A stretch of DNA of 64,000 bases from Janthinobacterium tructae (GTDB lineage Bacteria > Pseudomonadota > Gammaproteobacteria > Burkholderiales > Burkholderiaceae_D): positions 496,001-560,000 of the forward strand of contig NZ_CP041185.1 in the NCBI RefSeq assembly GCF_006517255.1. The letters run 5' to 3'. This document shows positions 1 through 9,936 of the stretch, one piece after another. The position numbers and the translations under genes were made by a program. The notes beneath the pieces were generated by a model. That model was not told the DNA's origin. It did no database searches and saw only the letters and a program-made list of their open reading frames with translations. Each line of letters begins with the position of its first letter. Position 1 is the stretch's first letter.

Positions 1-468
1 GAGGGAGCTGTAACAGTTGGTAAGATCCAGGCAAAGCTGGGGCAGGTGCCGGATATGATCAATGTGGCCTCCGGACCGTTCTCTGCCGTAGGCAAGGCGT
101 CCACCAAGGTCTGGGATACCAGTGTCATGAGCCTGAAAATGCTGGGTAAAATGATTACCGGCCAGGTTTCGCTGAAGAATGTGACGGGGCCCATTACCAT
201 CGCCGATTATGCGGGCCAGACGGCGCGCACCGGCCTGGTAAGCTACCTGAGCTTCATCGCCTTCATCAGTATCAGTCTGGGCGTGATGAATTTGCTACCC
301 ATTCCTGTTCTGGATGGCGGGCATTTGCTGTATTATTCGCTGGAAGTTTTGACCGGACGCCCCTTGCCGGAGCGCGTAGGCGAGATTGCCCAGCGCCTGG
401 GGATCGGTTTGTTGCTGACCTTGATGGTGCTTGCCGTCTTTAATGACGTGTTGCGATTGCTGAATTAG
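1..468 (+). CDS. rseP: RseP site-2 zinc metalloprotease, C-terminal part (cut by window edge)
   Basis: The frame is open from base 1, so the start and the N-terminal HExxH zinc site lie outside the window. About 155 residues remain: the end of a PDZ region, then membrane segments with the family's second signature PVLDGGHL, whose Asp is a zinc ligand, and a last hydrophobic helix near the C-terminus. RseP is the inner-membrane intramembrane protease that cleaves anti-sigma-E factors and remnant signal peptides. Its position directly upstream of bamA is the usual proteobacterial arrangement and supports the call. Confidence 0.93.
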   Translation, partial: EGAVTVGKIQAKLGQVPDMINVASGPFSAVGKASTKVWDTSVMSLKMLGKMITGQVSLKNVTGPITIADYAGQTARTGLVSYLSFIAFISISLGVMNLLPIPVLDGGHLLYYSLEVLTGRPLPERVGEIAQRLGIGLLLTLMVLAVFNDVLRLLN

Positions 469-551
469 GGCGGTGGTTGATGCCATTGCGTGAGTCGCAC
501 AAGCAATCTTTTGTGTATGTTGTCCATTGATTTACCCATTGAATAACCCCA

Positions 552-2888
552 ATGAAATTACATTCTGCTCGTTTTGCCTTGCCTTCCTTTCGTCGCAGCC
601 TGATCGGCGCCGCCGTCATGGCCTTCTGTGCCGGCCATGCGCTGGCCGTCCAGCCATTTACTGTCAAGGACATCCGGGTCGAAGGGATCCAGCGTACTGA
701 AGCGGGTACTGTTTTCAGCTATCTGCCGGTGCGCGTCGGCGAAACGTTCTCCGACGAGAAGAGTATCGCCGCCATCAAAGCCCTGTACGCGACGGGTTTT
801 TTCAAGGACGTGCGCCTGGAAGTCGATGGCGACGTGCTGGTGGTGCTGGTCGAGGAGCGCCCGGCCATCGCTGCCGTGGAATTCACGGGCACCAAGGAAT
901 TTGAAAAAGATGTGCTGGTCAAGGCCTTGAAGGAAATCGGCGTCGGCGAAGCGAAGATTTTCGACAAGGCCTCGGTCGACCGCGCGGAGCAAGAGCTCAA
1001 GCGCCAGTATCTGTCGCATGGCCTGTACGGCGTGAAGATCACCACCACCGTCACGCCGATCGAGCGCAACCGCGTCAACGTGGTGTTCGCCGTCGACGAG
1101 GGCGACGTGGCCCGCATCAAGCAGATCAACATCGTCGGCAACAAGGCCTTCACGGACAAGGAACTGCGCGAACAGCTGGCCCTGAACACGGGCGGCTGGT
1201 TCAGCTGGTACACCAAGGCCGACCAGTATTCGAAGACCAAGCTGACGGGCGACATCGAGTCGCTGAAGTCCTACTACCTGGACCGTGGCTATATCGAGAT
1301 GCAGGTCGACTCCACGCAAGTGTCGATCACGCCCGATAAAAAAGACATTTACCTGACGATCAATATCACCGAAGGTGAAAAGTACAAGATCGCCGGCACC
1401 AAGTTCGAAGGCGAGATGTTCGGCCGCGAAGAAGAGCTGAAAGCGCTGAACCTGATGCGCGAAGGCGAGATTTACTCGGGTGCGCGCCTGACGGCCACGA
1501 ATAAACGCATCCAGGACCGCCTGGCCACGTTCGGCTATGCCTTTGCCAACGTCAATGCCAATCCCGAAATCAACCGTGACAAGCATGAAGTGGGTTTTAC
1601 TTTCTTCATCGATCCGGGCAAGCGCGTGTACGTGCGCCACATGAATATCGCCGGCAACACCACCACGCGCGATGAAGTCATCCGCCGCGAATTCCGCCAG
1701 TTCGAATCGTCCTGGTACGACAGCAACAAGATCAAGCTGTCGCGCGACCGTGTCGACCGCCTGGGCTACTTCAAGGACGTGACCATCGACACGCCGGAAG
1801 CGCAGGGCACGACCGACCAGGTCGACGTCAACGTGACGGTGGTGGAAAAACCAACGGGTAACTTCCTGATCGGCGGCGCCTTTTCGCAGTCGGAGAAGTT
1901 CACCCTGTCGGCATCGATTTCGCAGGCCAACTTCGCCGGTAGCGGCAACACGGTTGGTATTGAACTCAATACCAGCCATTACAGCCGCACGATTGCGTTT
2001 TCGCAAACCAATCCGTATTTTACGGACGATGGCATTTCGCGCAGCTTTGAAGTTTACCTGCGTACGACGGAACCGCCGGCGCTGAACATCGGCAGCTACA
2101 AGATCAAGCAAACCGGTGGCCGCGTCAGTTTCGGCGTGCCATTCTCGGAAGTCGACACCGTTTTCTTCGGCATCGGCGCCGAGCGCTCGCGCATCGAAAC
2201 CGACATCACCAGCCCGGTCCGCTTCAAGCAGTACGTGAAAGACAATGGTGGCCCGTCCGACGGTATCGGTTCGGCTACCACCAATTCCATCCCGTTGACG
2301 GCGGCATGGCAGCGTGACAGCCGCGACAGCGCCCTGACGCCATCGATCGGCCGCTACCAGCGCGTCAACCTGGAGGCTGACCTGATCGGCGACCAGAAGT
2401 ACTTCCGTGCCATCTATGAGCACCAGTATTTCCGTCCGCTGTTCAGCAAGGTTACCCTGGCGCTGAAAGGCGAGATCGATTACGGCCACGGCATCGGCAA
2501 TCACGTGTACCCGGTCTTCAAGAACTTCTACGGCGGTGGCATCGGTTCGGTGCGCGGCTACCTGAGTTCCTCGCTGGGCGCGGTAGAACCGAGCACCAAC
2601 GATGCCCTGGGCGGCGCTTCGCGCCTGATCGGTAACGCCGAACTGCAGATGCCATTCCCCGGTTCGGGCAATGACCGCAGCCTGCGCTGGTTCGGTTTCC
2701 TTGACGGCGGCCAGGTTTACCAGGAAGGCGAAAAAATGCGGATCTCGCAATTGCGCTATTCTGCTGGCTTGGGCATCAGCTGGATTTCACCGGTGGGCCC
2801 GCTCAAGCTGAGCTATGCCAAACCGCTGAACGCCAAGCCGACGGACCGCCTGGAGCGCTTCCAGTTCCAGATGGGCACCGGTTTCTGA
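552..2888 (+). CDS. bamA: BamA, outer-membrane protein assembly factor
   Basis: This is a 778-residue Omp85 protein, normal for the family. Residues 1-32 form a signal peptide ending in ALA. Five POTRA repeats follow to about residue 425, and the rest is the 16-strand barrel containing the conserved GGIGSVRGY segment. The chain ends in Phe, typical of outer-membrane proteins. BamA is the core of the BAM complex that folds and inserts beta-barrel proteins. It sits 83 bp after rseP and 51 bp before skp, probably one envelope operon. No strong ribosome site is visible before the chosen ATG. Confidence 0.97.
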   Translation: MKLHSARFALPSFRRSLIGAAVMAFCAGHALAVQPFTVKDIRVEGIQRTEAGTVFSYLPVRVGETFSDEKSIAAIKALYATGFFKDVRLEVDGDVLVVLVEERPAIAAVEFTGTKEFEKDVLVKALKEIGVGEAKIFDKASVDRAEQELKRQYLSHGLYGVKITTTVTPIERNRVNVVFAVDEGDVARIKQINIVGNKAFTDKELREQLALNTGGWFSWYTKADQYSKTKLTGDIESLKSYYLDRGYIEMQVDSTQVSITPDKKDIYLTINITEGEKYKIAGTKFEGEMFGREEELKALNLMREGEIYSGARLTATNKRIQDRLATFGYAFANVNANPEINRDKHEVGFTFFIDPGKRVYVRHMNIAGNTTTRDEVIRREFRQFESSWYDSNKIKLSRDRVDRLGYFKDVTIDTPEAQGTTDQVDVNVTVVEKPTGNFLIGGAFSQSEKFTLSASISQANFAGSGNTVGIELNTSHYSRTIAFSQTNPYFTDDGISRSFEVYLRTTEPPALNIGSYKIKQTGGRVSFGVPFSEVDTVFFGIGAERSRIETDITSPVRFKQYVKDNGGPSDGIGSATTNSIPLTAAWQRDSRDSALTPSIGRYQRVNLEADLIGDQKYFRAIYEHQYFRPLFSKVTLALKGEIDYGHGIGNHVYPVFKNFYGGGIGSVRGYLSSSLGAVEPSTNDALGGASRLIGNAELQMPFPGSGNDRSLRWFGFLDGGQVYQEGEKMRISQLRYSAGLGISWISPVGPLKLSYAKPLNAKPTDRLERFQFQMGTGF

Positions 2889-2939
2889 CCGGCCATCTGA
2901 ACCGGGCCGACAGCTTTTACCTTTTGACCATGGAGTATC

Positions 2940-3458
2940 ATGAACACCGCATCCGCTACCCTGCCCAAGTCCCTTGCCGTGATCGCATTGTGCTGGAGTT
3001 CGCTGTTGCCGGTGCAGGCGCAGGCTCAGGAGTCGAAGATCGCCTGGATCAGCAGCGAACGTATTTATAACGAATCGAGGCTGGCCAAAGCGGCCAGCGC
3101 CAAGCTGGCCGAAGAGTTCCGCTCGCGCGAAAAAGCGGTGCAGGAACTGGGCAGCCGCTTCAAGGTGGCCAACGAGGCCCTGGAAAAGGATATGCCCACC
3201 CTGAGCGAGGCCGAGCGCGCCAAACGCCAGCGCGAATTCTTCGAGCTGGACAAGGAGCTGCAACGCCGCCAGCGCGAATTTCGCGAAGACCTGAGCCAGC
3301 GCACGAACGAAGAGCGCAGCGCCATCGCGGAAAAAGCCAACACCATCATCCAGCAGATGGCGCATATCGAAGGATATGACATCGTGCTGCAGGAAGCCCT
3401 GTGGGCCAGCCCGCGCATCGACATTACCGACAAGGTCTTGAAGGCGCTGGACAAGTAA
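2940..3458 (+). CDS. skp: Skp/OmpH periplasmic chaperone
   Basis: The 172-residue protein starts with a signal peptide ending around AQAQ (residue 30), followed by an all-helical, charged coiled-coil region. This fits Skp, a trimeric periplasmic chaperone that holds unfolded outer-membrane proteins for BamA. Length and position between bamA and lpxD are standard. GGAG 7 bp before the ATG serves as the ribosome site. Confidence 0.93.
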   Translation: MNTASATLPKSLAVIALCWSSLLPVQAQAQESKIAWISSERIYNESRLAKAASAKLAEEFRSREKAVQELGSRFKVANEALEKDMPTLSEAERAKRQREFFELDKELQRRQREFREDLSQRTNEERSAIAEKANTIIQQMAHIEGYDIVLQEALWASPRIDITDKVLKALDK

Positions 3459-3484
3459 CAGTAACGGTTTTAAGCCTGACAGTG

Positions 3485-3606
3485 CCGTAGCGAGCGGATG
3501 TGAGTTGTGGTTGAGAAGCGGAGCTGTGCGAAAGCACGGGGCCGCCCGAGGCAGTGAGCATCGGAGACCGCAAGTCGCGCCGCGCAGCAGGCATAGTCAG
3601 GCGTTT
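3485..3606 (+). repeat. Dispersed intergenic repeat, copy 1 (between skp and lpxD)
   Basis: The stretch starts with CCGTAGCGAGCGGA and ends with CGCGCAGCAGG...GTCAGGCGTT. The same two blocks, in the same order and orientation, bracket 9827-9936. The centre holds a GTGC-GAAA-GCAC hairpin. It lies in the skp-lpxD gap, just before the lpxD ribosome site. It is non-coding; function unknown. Confidence 0.7.
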
Positions 3607-3622
3607 TTATAAGGGTATATCG

Positions 3623-4678
3623 ATGGGCACTCGACTAGGAGATTTGGTCGAACGCTTCGGTGGTCAATTGGCGGGCGATCCCAACCTGGAAGTCACAGGG
3701 ATCGCGCCGCTGGCCGACGCCGGCGCTTCGCACATCAGCTTTCTCAGCAATAGCAAATTTCGCGCGCAGGCCGCCCAGAGCGGCGCTGCGGCGCTGATAC
3801 TCACGCCGGCCGATGATGCGCTGATCGGTGCCGAGTACGCCGGCGCGCGCATCGTCACACCGAATCCCTATGTGTATTTCGCGCGCGCGGCGCAGTATTT
3901 CGCCGCCCTGCATGAGATCAAGGCACCGGTCGGCATACATCCGGGCGCCTTTGTCGACGCCAGCGCGCAGGTCGATGCCAGCGCCTCTGTCGGCGTGCAC
4001 GCGGTAATCGAGGCCGGCGCCATCGTCGGTGCCGGCTGCGTCATCGGCCCTGGCTGCGTGGTGGGGCGCGACGCCGTCATCGGCGCGGGCACGCAATTGC
4101 TCGCCAACGTAACCTTTCACGCGCGCTGCGTGATCGGCCAGCGCGGCATCATCCATTCCGGCGCCGTGATCGGTACCGACGGCTTCGGCTTCGCCAACGA
4201 AGGCGGCGTGTACATCAAGATTCCGCAGACGGGCAGGGTGGTGATCGGTGACGATGTCGATATCGGCGCCAATACCACCATCGACCGTGGGGCACTGGCC
4301 GACACCGTCATCGAAGATGGCGTCAAACTCGACAACCAGATCCAGATCGGCCACAACTGCCGCATCGGCGCGCATACGGCCATGGCCGGCTGCGTCGGCG
4401 TGGCCGGCAGCGCCATCATCGGCAAGTACTGCACCTTTGGCGGCGCCGCCATGGTGCTCGGTCATTTGACGATCGCCGACCGCGTCCATGTCGGCTCGGG
4501 CAGCATGGTTTCGCGCTCGATCGCGGAACCGGGGCAGTACACGGGTTTTTATCCGCTGGCCAAGAATGCCGACTGGGAAAAGAGCGCCGCCATCGTGCGC
4601 AACCTGTCAAGCATGCGCGAGAAGATCCGCACGCTTGAAAAAACAATTAAAACACTGACCACGCAAGACGAAAAATGA
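3623..4678 (+). CDS. lpxD: LpxD, UDP-3-O-acylglucosamine N-acyltransferase
   Basis: The 351-residue protein ([14 protein letters not shown] start) has an N-terminal uridine-binding domain to about residue 100, then a left-handed beta-helix of hexapeptide repeats and a C-terminal helical extension. The catalytic His is in QIGHNCRIG. It adds the second 3-hydroxyacyl chain in lipid A synthesis. The frame is open upstream to 3554, but that part is the intergenic repeat. The ATG at 3623 has AAGGG 7 bp upstream and matches the family N-terminus. The last 4 bases overlap fabZ (ATGA). Confidence 0.96.
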   Translation: MGTRLGDLVERFGGQLAGDPNLEVTGIAPLADAGASHISFLSNSKFRAQAAQSGAAALILTPADDALIGAEYAGARIVTPNPYVYFARAAQYFAALHEIKAPVGIHPGAFVDASAQVDASASVGVHAVIEAGAIVGAGCVIGPGCVVGRDAVIGAGTQLLANVTFHARCVIGQRGIIHSGAVIGTDGFGFANEGGVYIKIPQTGRVVIGDDVDIGANTTIDRGALADTVIEDGVKLDNQIQIGHNCRIGAHTAMAGCVGVAGSAIIGKYCTFGGAAMVLGHLTIADRVHVGSGSMVSRSIAEPGQYTGFYPLAKNADWEKSAAIVRNLSSMREKIRTLEKTIKTLTTQDEK

Positions 4679-5169
4679 CTACTGAAAAAAAGACCCTCGA
4701 CATCCTGGCTATCAAATCGCTGCTGCCGCACCGCTATCCGCTGCTGCTGGTTGACCGCGTGCTGGACTGGGAAGCGAACAAAACCATCACCGCCATCAAG
4801 AACGTGACGGTCAACGAAGAGTTCTTCCAGGGCCATTTCCCGCACAAACCGGTCATGCCCGGCGTGCTGATGATCGAAGCGCTGGCGCAAACGGCGGCCT
4901 TGCTGTCGTTCCTGTCGATGGGCGTCAAGCCCGACGAAAACTCGGTGGTGTACTTTGTCGGCATCGACAATGCGCGCTTCAAGCGTCCGGTCGAACCGGG
5001 CGACCAGCTGAAGATGGATGTGGAAATCCTGCGCGTCTCGCGCGGCATCTGGAAATACAAGGCAGTCGGCTCGGTCGACGGCAAAGTGGCGCTGGAAGCG
5101 GAATTGATGTGCACCATCCGTAGCGCCCAGGATGCGAGCCAGTCTGCGAGCCAGCCAGCGGTGCAGTGA
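4675..5169 (+). CDS. fabZ: FabZ, (3R)-hydroxyacyl-ACP dehydratase
   Basis: The 164-residue hotdog-fold dehydratase carries the catalytic His in [11 protein letters not shown] and the catalytic Glu in [10 protein letters not shown]. It removes water from 3-hydroxyacyl-ACP in fatty-acid elongation and so competes with LpxA/LpxD for substrate, which explains its place in the lipid A operon. It overlaps lpxD by 4 bp and lpxA by 1 bp. The C-terminus has about 15 extra Ala/Ser/Gln residues beyond the usual end. Confidence 0.96.
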   Translation: MTTEKKTLDILAIKSLLPHRYPLLLVDRVLDWEANKTITAIKNVTVNEEFFQGHFPHKPVMPGVLMIEALAQTAALLSFLSMGVKPDENSVVYFVGIDNARFKRPVEPGDQLKMDVEILRVSRGIWKYKAVGSVDGKVALEAELMCTIRSAQDASQSASQPAVQ

Positions 5170-5960
5170 TGGCGGCCATCCACTCTACGGCAGTCATCGA
5201 TCCGAAGGCTGAGCTCGATAGCTCGGTCGAGGTGGGTCCGTATACCATCATCGGTCCGCACGTGCGCATCGGCGCCGGCACCAAAGTTGGCCCGCACGTG
5301 GTCATCGACGGCCACACGACGATCGGCAGCGACAATCACCTGTTCCAGTTTTCCTCCATCGGCGCGCAGCCGCAGGATAAAAAATGGGCGGGCGAGGCGA
5401 CGCGCCTGGACATCGGCGACCGCAACACCATCCGCGAATTCTGCACCTTCAATACGGGCACCGTGCAAGGTGGCGGCGTGACGCGCCTGGGCAATGACAA
5501 CTGGATCTCGGCGTATGTGCACCTGGCGCACGACTGCCTGGTCGGCAACAACACGATTTTCTCGAACAATGCCCAGCTGGCGGGCCATGTGGAGATCGGC
5601 GACTGGGTCATCATGAGCGGTTTCGCCAATGTGCACCAGTTCTGCAAGATCGGCGCGCACGCCTTTGTCGGCATGAGCACCAGCCTGACGCAGGACGTGC
5701 CACCGTTTGTCCTGTTGAATGGCAATCCGGCGCAGGCGCATGGCGTCAATATCGAGGGCTTGAAACGCCGCGGCTTTACGCGCGAGCAGATCAACGGCAT
5801 CCGCGCCGCGTATAAACTCATCTACCGCTCGGGACTGACCCTGGAAGAATCCAAGGCAGCCCTGTTCGAAGAAGAGCAGGCCTCGTCGCCGGAAGTGGCG
5901 CAACACATTCGCGCCATGCGTGAATTTTTGGGCGTGGCGTCGCGTGGCATCGTCCGCTGA
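5169..5960 (+). CDS. lpxA: LpxA, UDP-GlcNAc O-acyltransferase
   Basis: The 263-residue protein is made of hexapeptide repeats forming a left-handed beta-helix, with the catalytic His in VHLAHDCLVGNN and a helical C-terminal domain. It starts lipid A synthesis by acylating UDP-GlcNAc. A GTG three bases earlier (5166) is possible, but the ATG at 5169 gives the family-like start [12 protein letters not shown] and a TGATG coupling with fabZ. Confidence 0.96.
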   Translation: MAAIHSTAVIDPKAELDSSVEVGPYTIIGPHVRIGAGTKVGPHVVIDGHTTIGSDNHLFQFSSIGAQPQDKKWAGEATRLDIGDRNTIREFCTFNTGTVQGGGVTRLGNDNWISAYVHLAHDCLVGNNTIFSNNAQLAGHVEIGDWVIMSGFANVHQFCKIGAHAFVGMSTSLTQDVPPFVLLNGNPAQAHGVNIEGLKRRGFTREQINGIRAAYKLIYRSGLTLEESKAALFEEEQASSPEVAQHIRAMREFLGVASRGIVR

Positions 5961-7128
5961 CCAGGCCAGCGGCCTGTCGGTCGCCAACGTCGCCATCGTC
6001 GCCGGCGAGGTGTCGGGCGACCTGCTGGCCAGCCGGCTGCTGTCCGGCCTGGTGCCGCAGCTGCCCGGCGCGCGCTTCCACGGCATCGGCGGCGAGCACA
6101 TGGCCAAGCAGGGCTTTGTGTCCGACTGGCCGCTCGACAAGCTGACCGTACGCGGCCTGTTCGAGATCATTCCCCGCTACCGCGAAATCAAGGGCATCCA
6201 GAACGCGCTGCGCGACCAGCTGCTGGCCGAGCGTCCTGCCGTCTTCATCGGCGCCGACTATCCCGGCTTCAACCTGGGGCTGGAACAGCAACTGAAGGAG
6301 GGGGGCATCCCCACCGTGCACTACATCGGGCCGCAGATCTGGGCCTGGCGCGGTGGACGGATCAAGAAAATCATCAAGGCCGTCTCGCACATGCTGGTGA
6401 TCTTCCCCTTCGAGGAAGAAATCTACCGCAAGGCGGGCGTGCCCGTCACCTATGTCGGCCATCCGCTGGCTGAAATGATCCCCCTGCAGCCTGACGAAGC
6501 GGCTGCGCGCCGCACCCTGGGCTTGCCGGAAGACGCGAATGTCGTGACCCTGATGCCGGGCAGCCGCATGGGCGAACTCAAATACAATACGGTGGCCTTT
6601 GTCGGCGCCTGCAAGCTGCTGCTGGCGCGCGACCGCTCCTTGCGTTTCGTCGCACCCATGGCCGGCGCGAAGCAGCGCCAGTACTTCCTGCAGCTGATAG
6701 CAGAAGCTGGCTTGCAGGACGTCGAGATATTGCTCACCGATGGCGGCTCGCACACGGCCATCTGCGCCGCCGATGCGGTATTGGTGGCATCCGGCACGGC
6801 GTCGCTGGAAGTGGCGCTGTACAAGAAGCCCATGGTCATCGCCTACAAGATGATGCGCGCCTCGTGGGAAATCATGCGCCACATGGGCTACCAGCCGTGG
6901 ATCGGGCTGCCCAACATCCTGGCGCGCGATTACCTGGTGCCCGAGCTGCTGCAAAACGCGGCCAGCCCGGAAGCACTGGCCGAGGCCGTGTGGCAGCAGC
7001 TGAGCGACGTGCCGGGCCGTTTGCGCCTGGTGCAGCGTTTCACGGACATGCACCACAGTCTGCTGCGCGACAGCGCGCGCGAGAGCGCCAACGCCGTCAT
7101 GCAAGTCATCGCCGCCAACCGCAAGTAA
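5944..7128 (+). CDS. lpxB: LpxB, lipid-A-disaccharide synthase
   Basis: This GT19 glycosyltransferase begins its conserved part with [12 protein letters not shown] and carries LMPGSRMGE and [11 protein letters not shown] sugar-nucleotide motifs. It condenses UDP-diacylglucosamine with lipid X at the inner membrane. No ATG lies near the conserved start. GTG at 5944 (394 residues, overlapping lpxA by 17 bp) is preferred; GTG at 5920 would add eight residues. The gene overlap implies translational coupling with lpxA. Confidence 0.93.
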   Translation: MASSADQASGLSVANVAIVAGEVSGDLLASRLLSGLVPQLPGARFHGIGGEHMAKQGFVSDWPLDKLTVRGLFEIIPRYREIKGIQNALRDQLLAERPAVFIGADYPGFNLGLEQQLKEGGIPTVHYIGPQIWAWRGGRIKKIIKAVSHMLVIFPFEEEIYRKAGVPVTYVGHPLAEMIPLQPDEAAARRTLGLPEDANVVTLMPGSRMGELKYNTVAFVGACKLLLARDRSLRFVAPMAGAKQRQYFLQLIAEAGLQDVEILLTDGGSHTAICAADAVLVASGTASLEVALYKKPMVIAYKMMRASWEIMRHMGYQPWIGLPNILARDYLVPELLQNAASPEALAEAVWQQLSDVPGRLRLVQRFTDMHHSLLRDSARESANAVMQVIAANRK

Positions 7129-7171
7129 CTCCGATCACCGCTTCAAGCGCATTACCAACCAAAGATTCAAC

Positions 7172-7810
7172 GTGAAAAATATCTATCCCGGCCTGTTTGA
7201 CGACTTGCCATTCTCGCTCGATGAAATCATCTGCGGCGTCGACGAGGCAGGCCGCGGTCCGCTGGCCGGCCCCGTGTTCGCCGCCGCCGTGATCCTCGAC
7301 CCGAACCAGCCGATCGACGGCCTGCGCGACTCGAAAAAGCTCACTGAAGCCAAGCGCGACCTGCTGGCGCCGCAAATCAAGGCCAAGGCCCTGGCCTGGG
7401 CCATCGCCGAAGCATCCGAAGAGGAAATCGACCGCCTGAACATTTTGCAGGCGTCGATGCTGGCCATGCGCCGCGCCGTCGAGGCGTTGAGTACCGTGCC
7501 GACCCTGGCCCTGATCGACGGCAACCGCTGCCCCGTGATGCCGATACGCGGCATGGCCATCATCGGTGGAGACGACAAGGTCGATTCGATTTCCGCCGCC
7601 TCGATCCTGGCCAAGACGGCGCGCGACGCGGCCCTGGTGCACTTGCATGCGGCCTATCCCGAGTACTGCTTCGACCAGCACAAGGGCTATGGCACCAAGC
7701 TGCACCTGGAGCGCTTGCACCTGCACGGCGCCTCGCCCGTGCACCGCCGTTCGTTCGCGCCCGTGCGCAACGTGATCGCCCTGTTTGGCGCGCAGGAGGT
7801 GGTGGCATGA
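7172..7810 (+). CDS. rnhB: Ribonuclease HII
   Basis: The 212-residue protein has the RNase HII signature [12 protein letters not shown] near residue 24, then DSKKL and [12 protein letters not shown] with the remaining acidic metal ligands. It cleaves RNA-DNA junctions and removes misincorporated ribonucleotides. The start is GTG at 7172. The gene follows lpxB, a conserved proteobacterial neighbour, and its stop overlaps the next start by 4 bp. Confidence 0.95.
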   Translation: MKNIYPGLFDDLPFSLDEIICGVDEAGRGPLAGPVFAAAVILDPNQPIDGLRDSKKLTEAKRDLLAPQIKAKALAWAIAEASEEEIDRLNILQASMLAMRRAVEALSTVPTLALIDGNRCPVMPIRGMAIIGGDDKVDSISAASILAKTARDAALVHLHAAYPEYCFDQHKGYGTKLHLERLHLHGASPVHRRSFAPVRNVIALFGAQEVVA

Positions 7811-8592
7811 AGACGATTACCTCGCGCGACAATGTGCAATACAAGGAGCTGCTGAAGCTGGCGGGCAGTTCGCAGGCGCGCCGCAAGTCCGGCCGCACCT
7901 TGCTAGACGGCGTGCACCTGTGCCAGTCCTACCTGCAGCTGCGCGGCATGCCGGAGCAGTGTATCGTCAGCGAAAGCGCCTTGCGCAATCCGGAAGTGAT
8001 GGAGATCGTCGGCCAGCTGGAAAGCCAGAGAGCGCACGTACTGGGCTTGCCCGATGCGCTGTATCACGCGGTGAGCCAGGTCGAACACGGCGTGGGCGTG
8101 ATGTTCCTCATCGAGACGCCGGAACGGGCCGTCACGCAGCCCCTGAGCGTGTCGGCCGTGCTGCTCGATAACCTGCAAGACCCGGGCAATGTGGGCTCCA
8201 TCCTGCGCAGCGCGGCCGCCGCCGGCATCACGCAGGTGTACTGCAGCGCCGGCACGGCCTTCTGCTGGTCGCCGAAGGTGCTGCGCGCGGCGATGGGAGC
8301 GCACTTCGTGCTCGATGTCTTTGAAAATGTCGACCTGGCCGCACTCGTTTCCGGCGCGAAGGTGGCGACGCTCGCTACCAGCGGCTACGCCACCCAGCGA
8401 TTGTACGACGTCGACCTGCGCCAGCCCGTCGCCTGGCTGTTCGGCCATGAAGGGCAGGGCGTGGCCGACGACCTGCTGTCGATGGCGACGCACCAGGTGG
8501 TCATTCCCCACTTGGGCCAGATCGAATCGCTGAACGTGGCTGCCTGCGCCGCCGTGTGCTTCTTCGAACAGCTGCGCCAGGGCCAGGCCTGA
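7807..8592 (+). CDS. TrmH/SpoU-family RNA 2'-O-methyltransferase
   Basis: The 261-residue protein has an N-terminal substrate-binding domain (to about residue 100), then a SPOUT knot: motif 1 NVGSILRSA with the catalytic Arg, motif 2 GHEGQGV and motif 3 [13 protein letters not shown]. Such enzymes methylate ribose in 23S rRNA or tRNA using SAM. The exact target cannot be read from the sequence; RlmB-like is likely. The start overlaps rnhB (ATGA). Confidence 0.9.
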   Translation: MKTITSRDNVQYKELLKLAGSSQARRKSGRTLLDGVHLCQSYLQLRGMPEQCIVSESALRNPEVMEIVGQLESQRAHVLGLPDALYHAVSQVEHGVGVMFLIETPERAVTQPLSVSAVLLDNLQDPGNVGSILRSAAAAGITQVYCSAGTAFCWSPKVLRAAMGAHFVLDVFENVDLAALVSGAKVATLATSGYATQRLYDVDLRQPVAWLFGHEGQGVADDLLSMATHQVVIPHLGQIESLNVAACAAVCFFEQLRQGQA

Positions 8593-8603
8593 ACAGGGTC
8601 GCC

Positions 8604-9821
8604 ATGTCTTTCCCTGTGCTCGCTGACGGTGCCGCACGTGACGAGGCCTGGTGGCGCCAGGTCGCCGCGTTTTATCCCGCGCCGCCGGACGCCATCGTCA
8701 ATCTGGAGCATGGCTATTTCGGCGCCATGGCCGCGCCCGTGCAAGCCGCCTTCGAGCAGGCCGTGCGCTACACGAATGAGCAGCTGAGTCCATTCGTGCG
8801 CGGCGAATTCACGCGCACGCATGTGGATATTGTGCGCCGGCGCCTGGCCGCGCTGATCCACGCCGAGCCGCACGAGATTCTGCTGACGCGCAGCGGCACC
8901 GAGTCCATGCAGGTGCTGATCACGCAATACCATAGCCTGGCGCCCGGCGATACCGTGTTGTGGAGTAATCTCGACTATCCGGCCACGCGCACGGCCATGC
9001 GCTGGCTGGCGCAGCGCCGTGGCGTCACCAGCACGCAAGTCACATTGGGCTTGCCCATCAGCGATGACGAGATCATCGCCCGCTATGCGCAAGCCATGCG
9101 CCAGGCCGTCCGGCCGAAACTGCTGCTGTTGTCGCAGGTGACGCCTGCGAATGGCCAGCAGTTGCCGCTGCGCGCCTTGATTGCGCTGGCGCGCGAACAC
9201 GGTATCGATGTCGTGCTCGATAGTGCACATGCCCTGGGGCAGGTGGCGCTCGATGTGCGGGCGATGGATGTCGATTTTGCCGGTTTTAATTTACATAAAT
9301 GGCTGGGTGCTCCGCCGGGGCTGGGCTTTGTGTATATCCGCGCCGCGCAGCTGCACAAGATCGAGCCGCATTTCGGCGACGATGATTATCCATTGGACGA
9401 TATCCGCTGTCGTCTGCACATGGGCATGCCGCCGATCGGCGCCATCCTTGCCGCGCCCGCCGCGCTCGACTTTCATGAACGCCTGGGCGGCACGCCAGCC
9501 AAGACGGCACGCCTGGCCTGGCTGAGGAATTACTGGGTCAGCCGCGCCGCGCAACTGCCTGGCGTACGCCTGCTGTCGCCGCAGGATGCGCTGCGTGGCA
9601 CGGCGCTGGTGGCCTTTGCCGTCGATGGCATGGACGCACGCGCGCTGCAACAGGCCTTGCTGCACCGTTTCGGGGTCTTTACCGTGCAGCGCAATATCGG
9701 CGACATGGACGTCGTGCGCGCCACGGTGGCCGTCACCACCGCCACCGCTGAACTGGATCAACTGGTCGCCGCGCTGACGGTGCTGTCCAGCGAGGCGAAC
9801 TCCAGCGAGAGGAACGCCTGA
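8604..9821 (+). CDS. Class V aminotransferase (PLP-dependent), isopenicillin-N-epimerase-like
   Basis: The 405-residue fold-type I PLP enzyme has the cofactor Asp/His in DSAHALGQVALDV and the Schiff-base Lys in GFNLHKWLG. It resembles the CsdA/epimerase branch of class V enzymes; the substrate is unknown. The frame extends back to 8556, but the ATG at 8604, 11 bp after the methyltransferase stop, gives the natural N-terminus. It is the last gene before the second copy of the intergenic repeat. Confidence 0.88.
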   Translation: MSFPVLADGAARDEAWWRQVAAFYPAPPDAIVNLEHGYFGAMAAPVQAAFEQAVRYTNEQLSPFVRGEFTRTHVDIVRRRLAALIHAEPHEILLTRSGTESMQVLITQYHSLAPGDTVLWSNLDYPATRTAMRWLAQRRGVTSTQVTLGLPISDDEIIARYAQAMRQAVRPKLLLLSQVTPANGQQLPLRALIALAREHGIDVVLDSAHALGQVALDVRAMDVDFAGFNLHKWLGAPPGLGFVYIRAAQLHKIEPHFGDDDYPLDDIRCRLHMGMPPIGAILAAPAALDFHERLGGTPAKTARLAWLRNYWVSRAAQLPGVRLLSPQDALRGTALVAFAVDGMDARALQQALLHRFGVFTVQRNIGDMDVVRATVAVTTATAELDQLVAALTVLSSEANSSERNA

Positions 9822-9826
9822 CAAAA

Positions 9827-9936
9827 CCGTAGCGAGCGGAAGGAAGAGGTGGCCGAGAAGCGCAACCGTACTTCTAGTACGGTGCGCATCGCAAGCCGCC
9901 TATACCGACGCGCAGCAGGTTTGGTCGGGCGTTCTA
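9827..9936 (+). repeat. Dispersed intergenic repeat, copy 2 (between aminotransferase gene and ppsR)
   Basis: It shares CCGTAGCGAGCGGA, GAGAAGCG, GCATCG, CGCGCAGCAGG and GTC(A/G)GGCGTT in order with 3485-3606. The centre differs but again forms a hairpin: GCGCAACCGTACT/AGTACGGTGCGC around a TCT loop. Its last bases contain the ppsR stop codon. Confidence 0.7.

Noticed and set aside
558..2750. 730-codon open frame opposite bamA
   Set aside because: It is the mirror of a GC-rich coding frame. Its translation is His/Arg/Val-rich without any domain, and bamA is certain.
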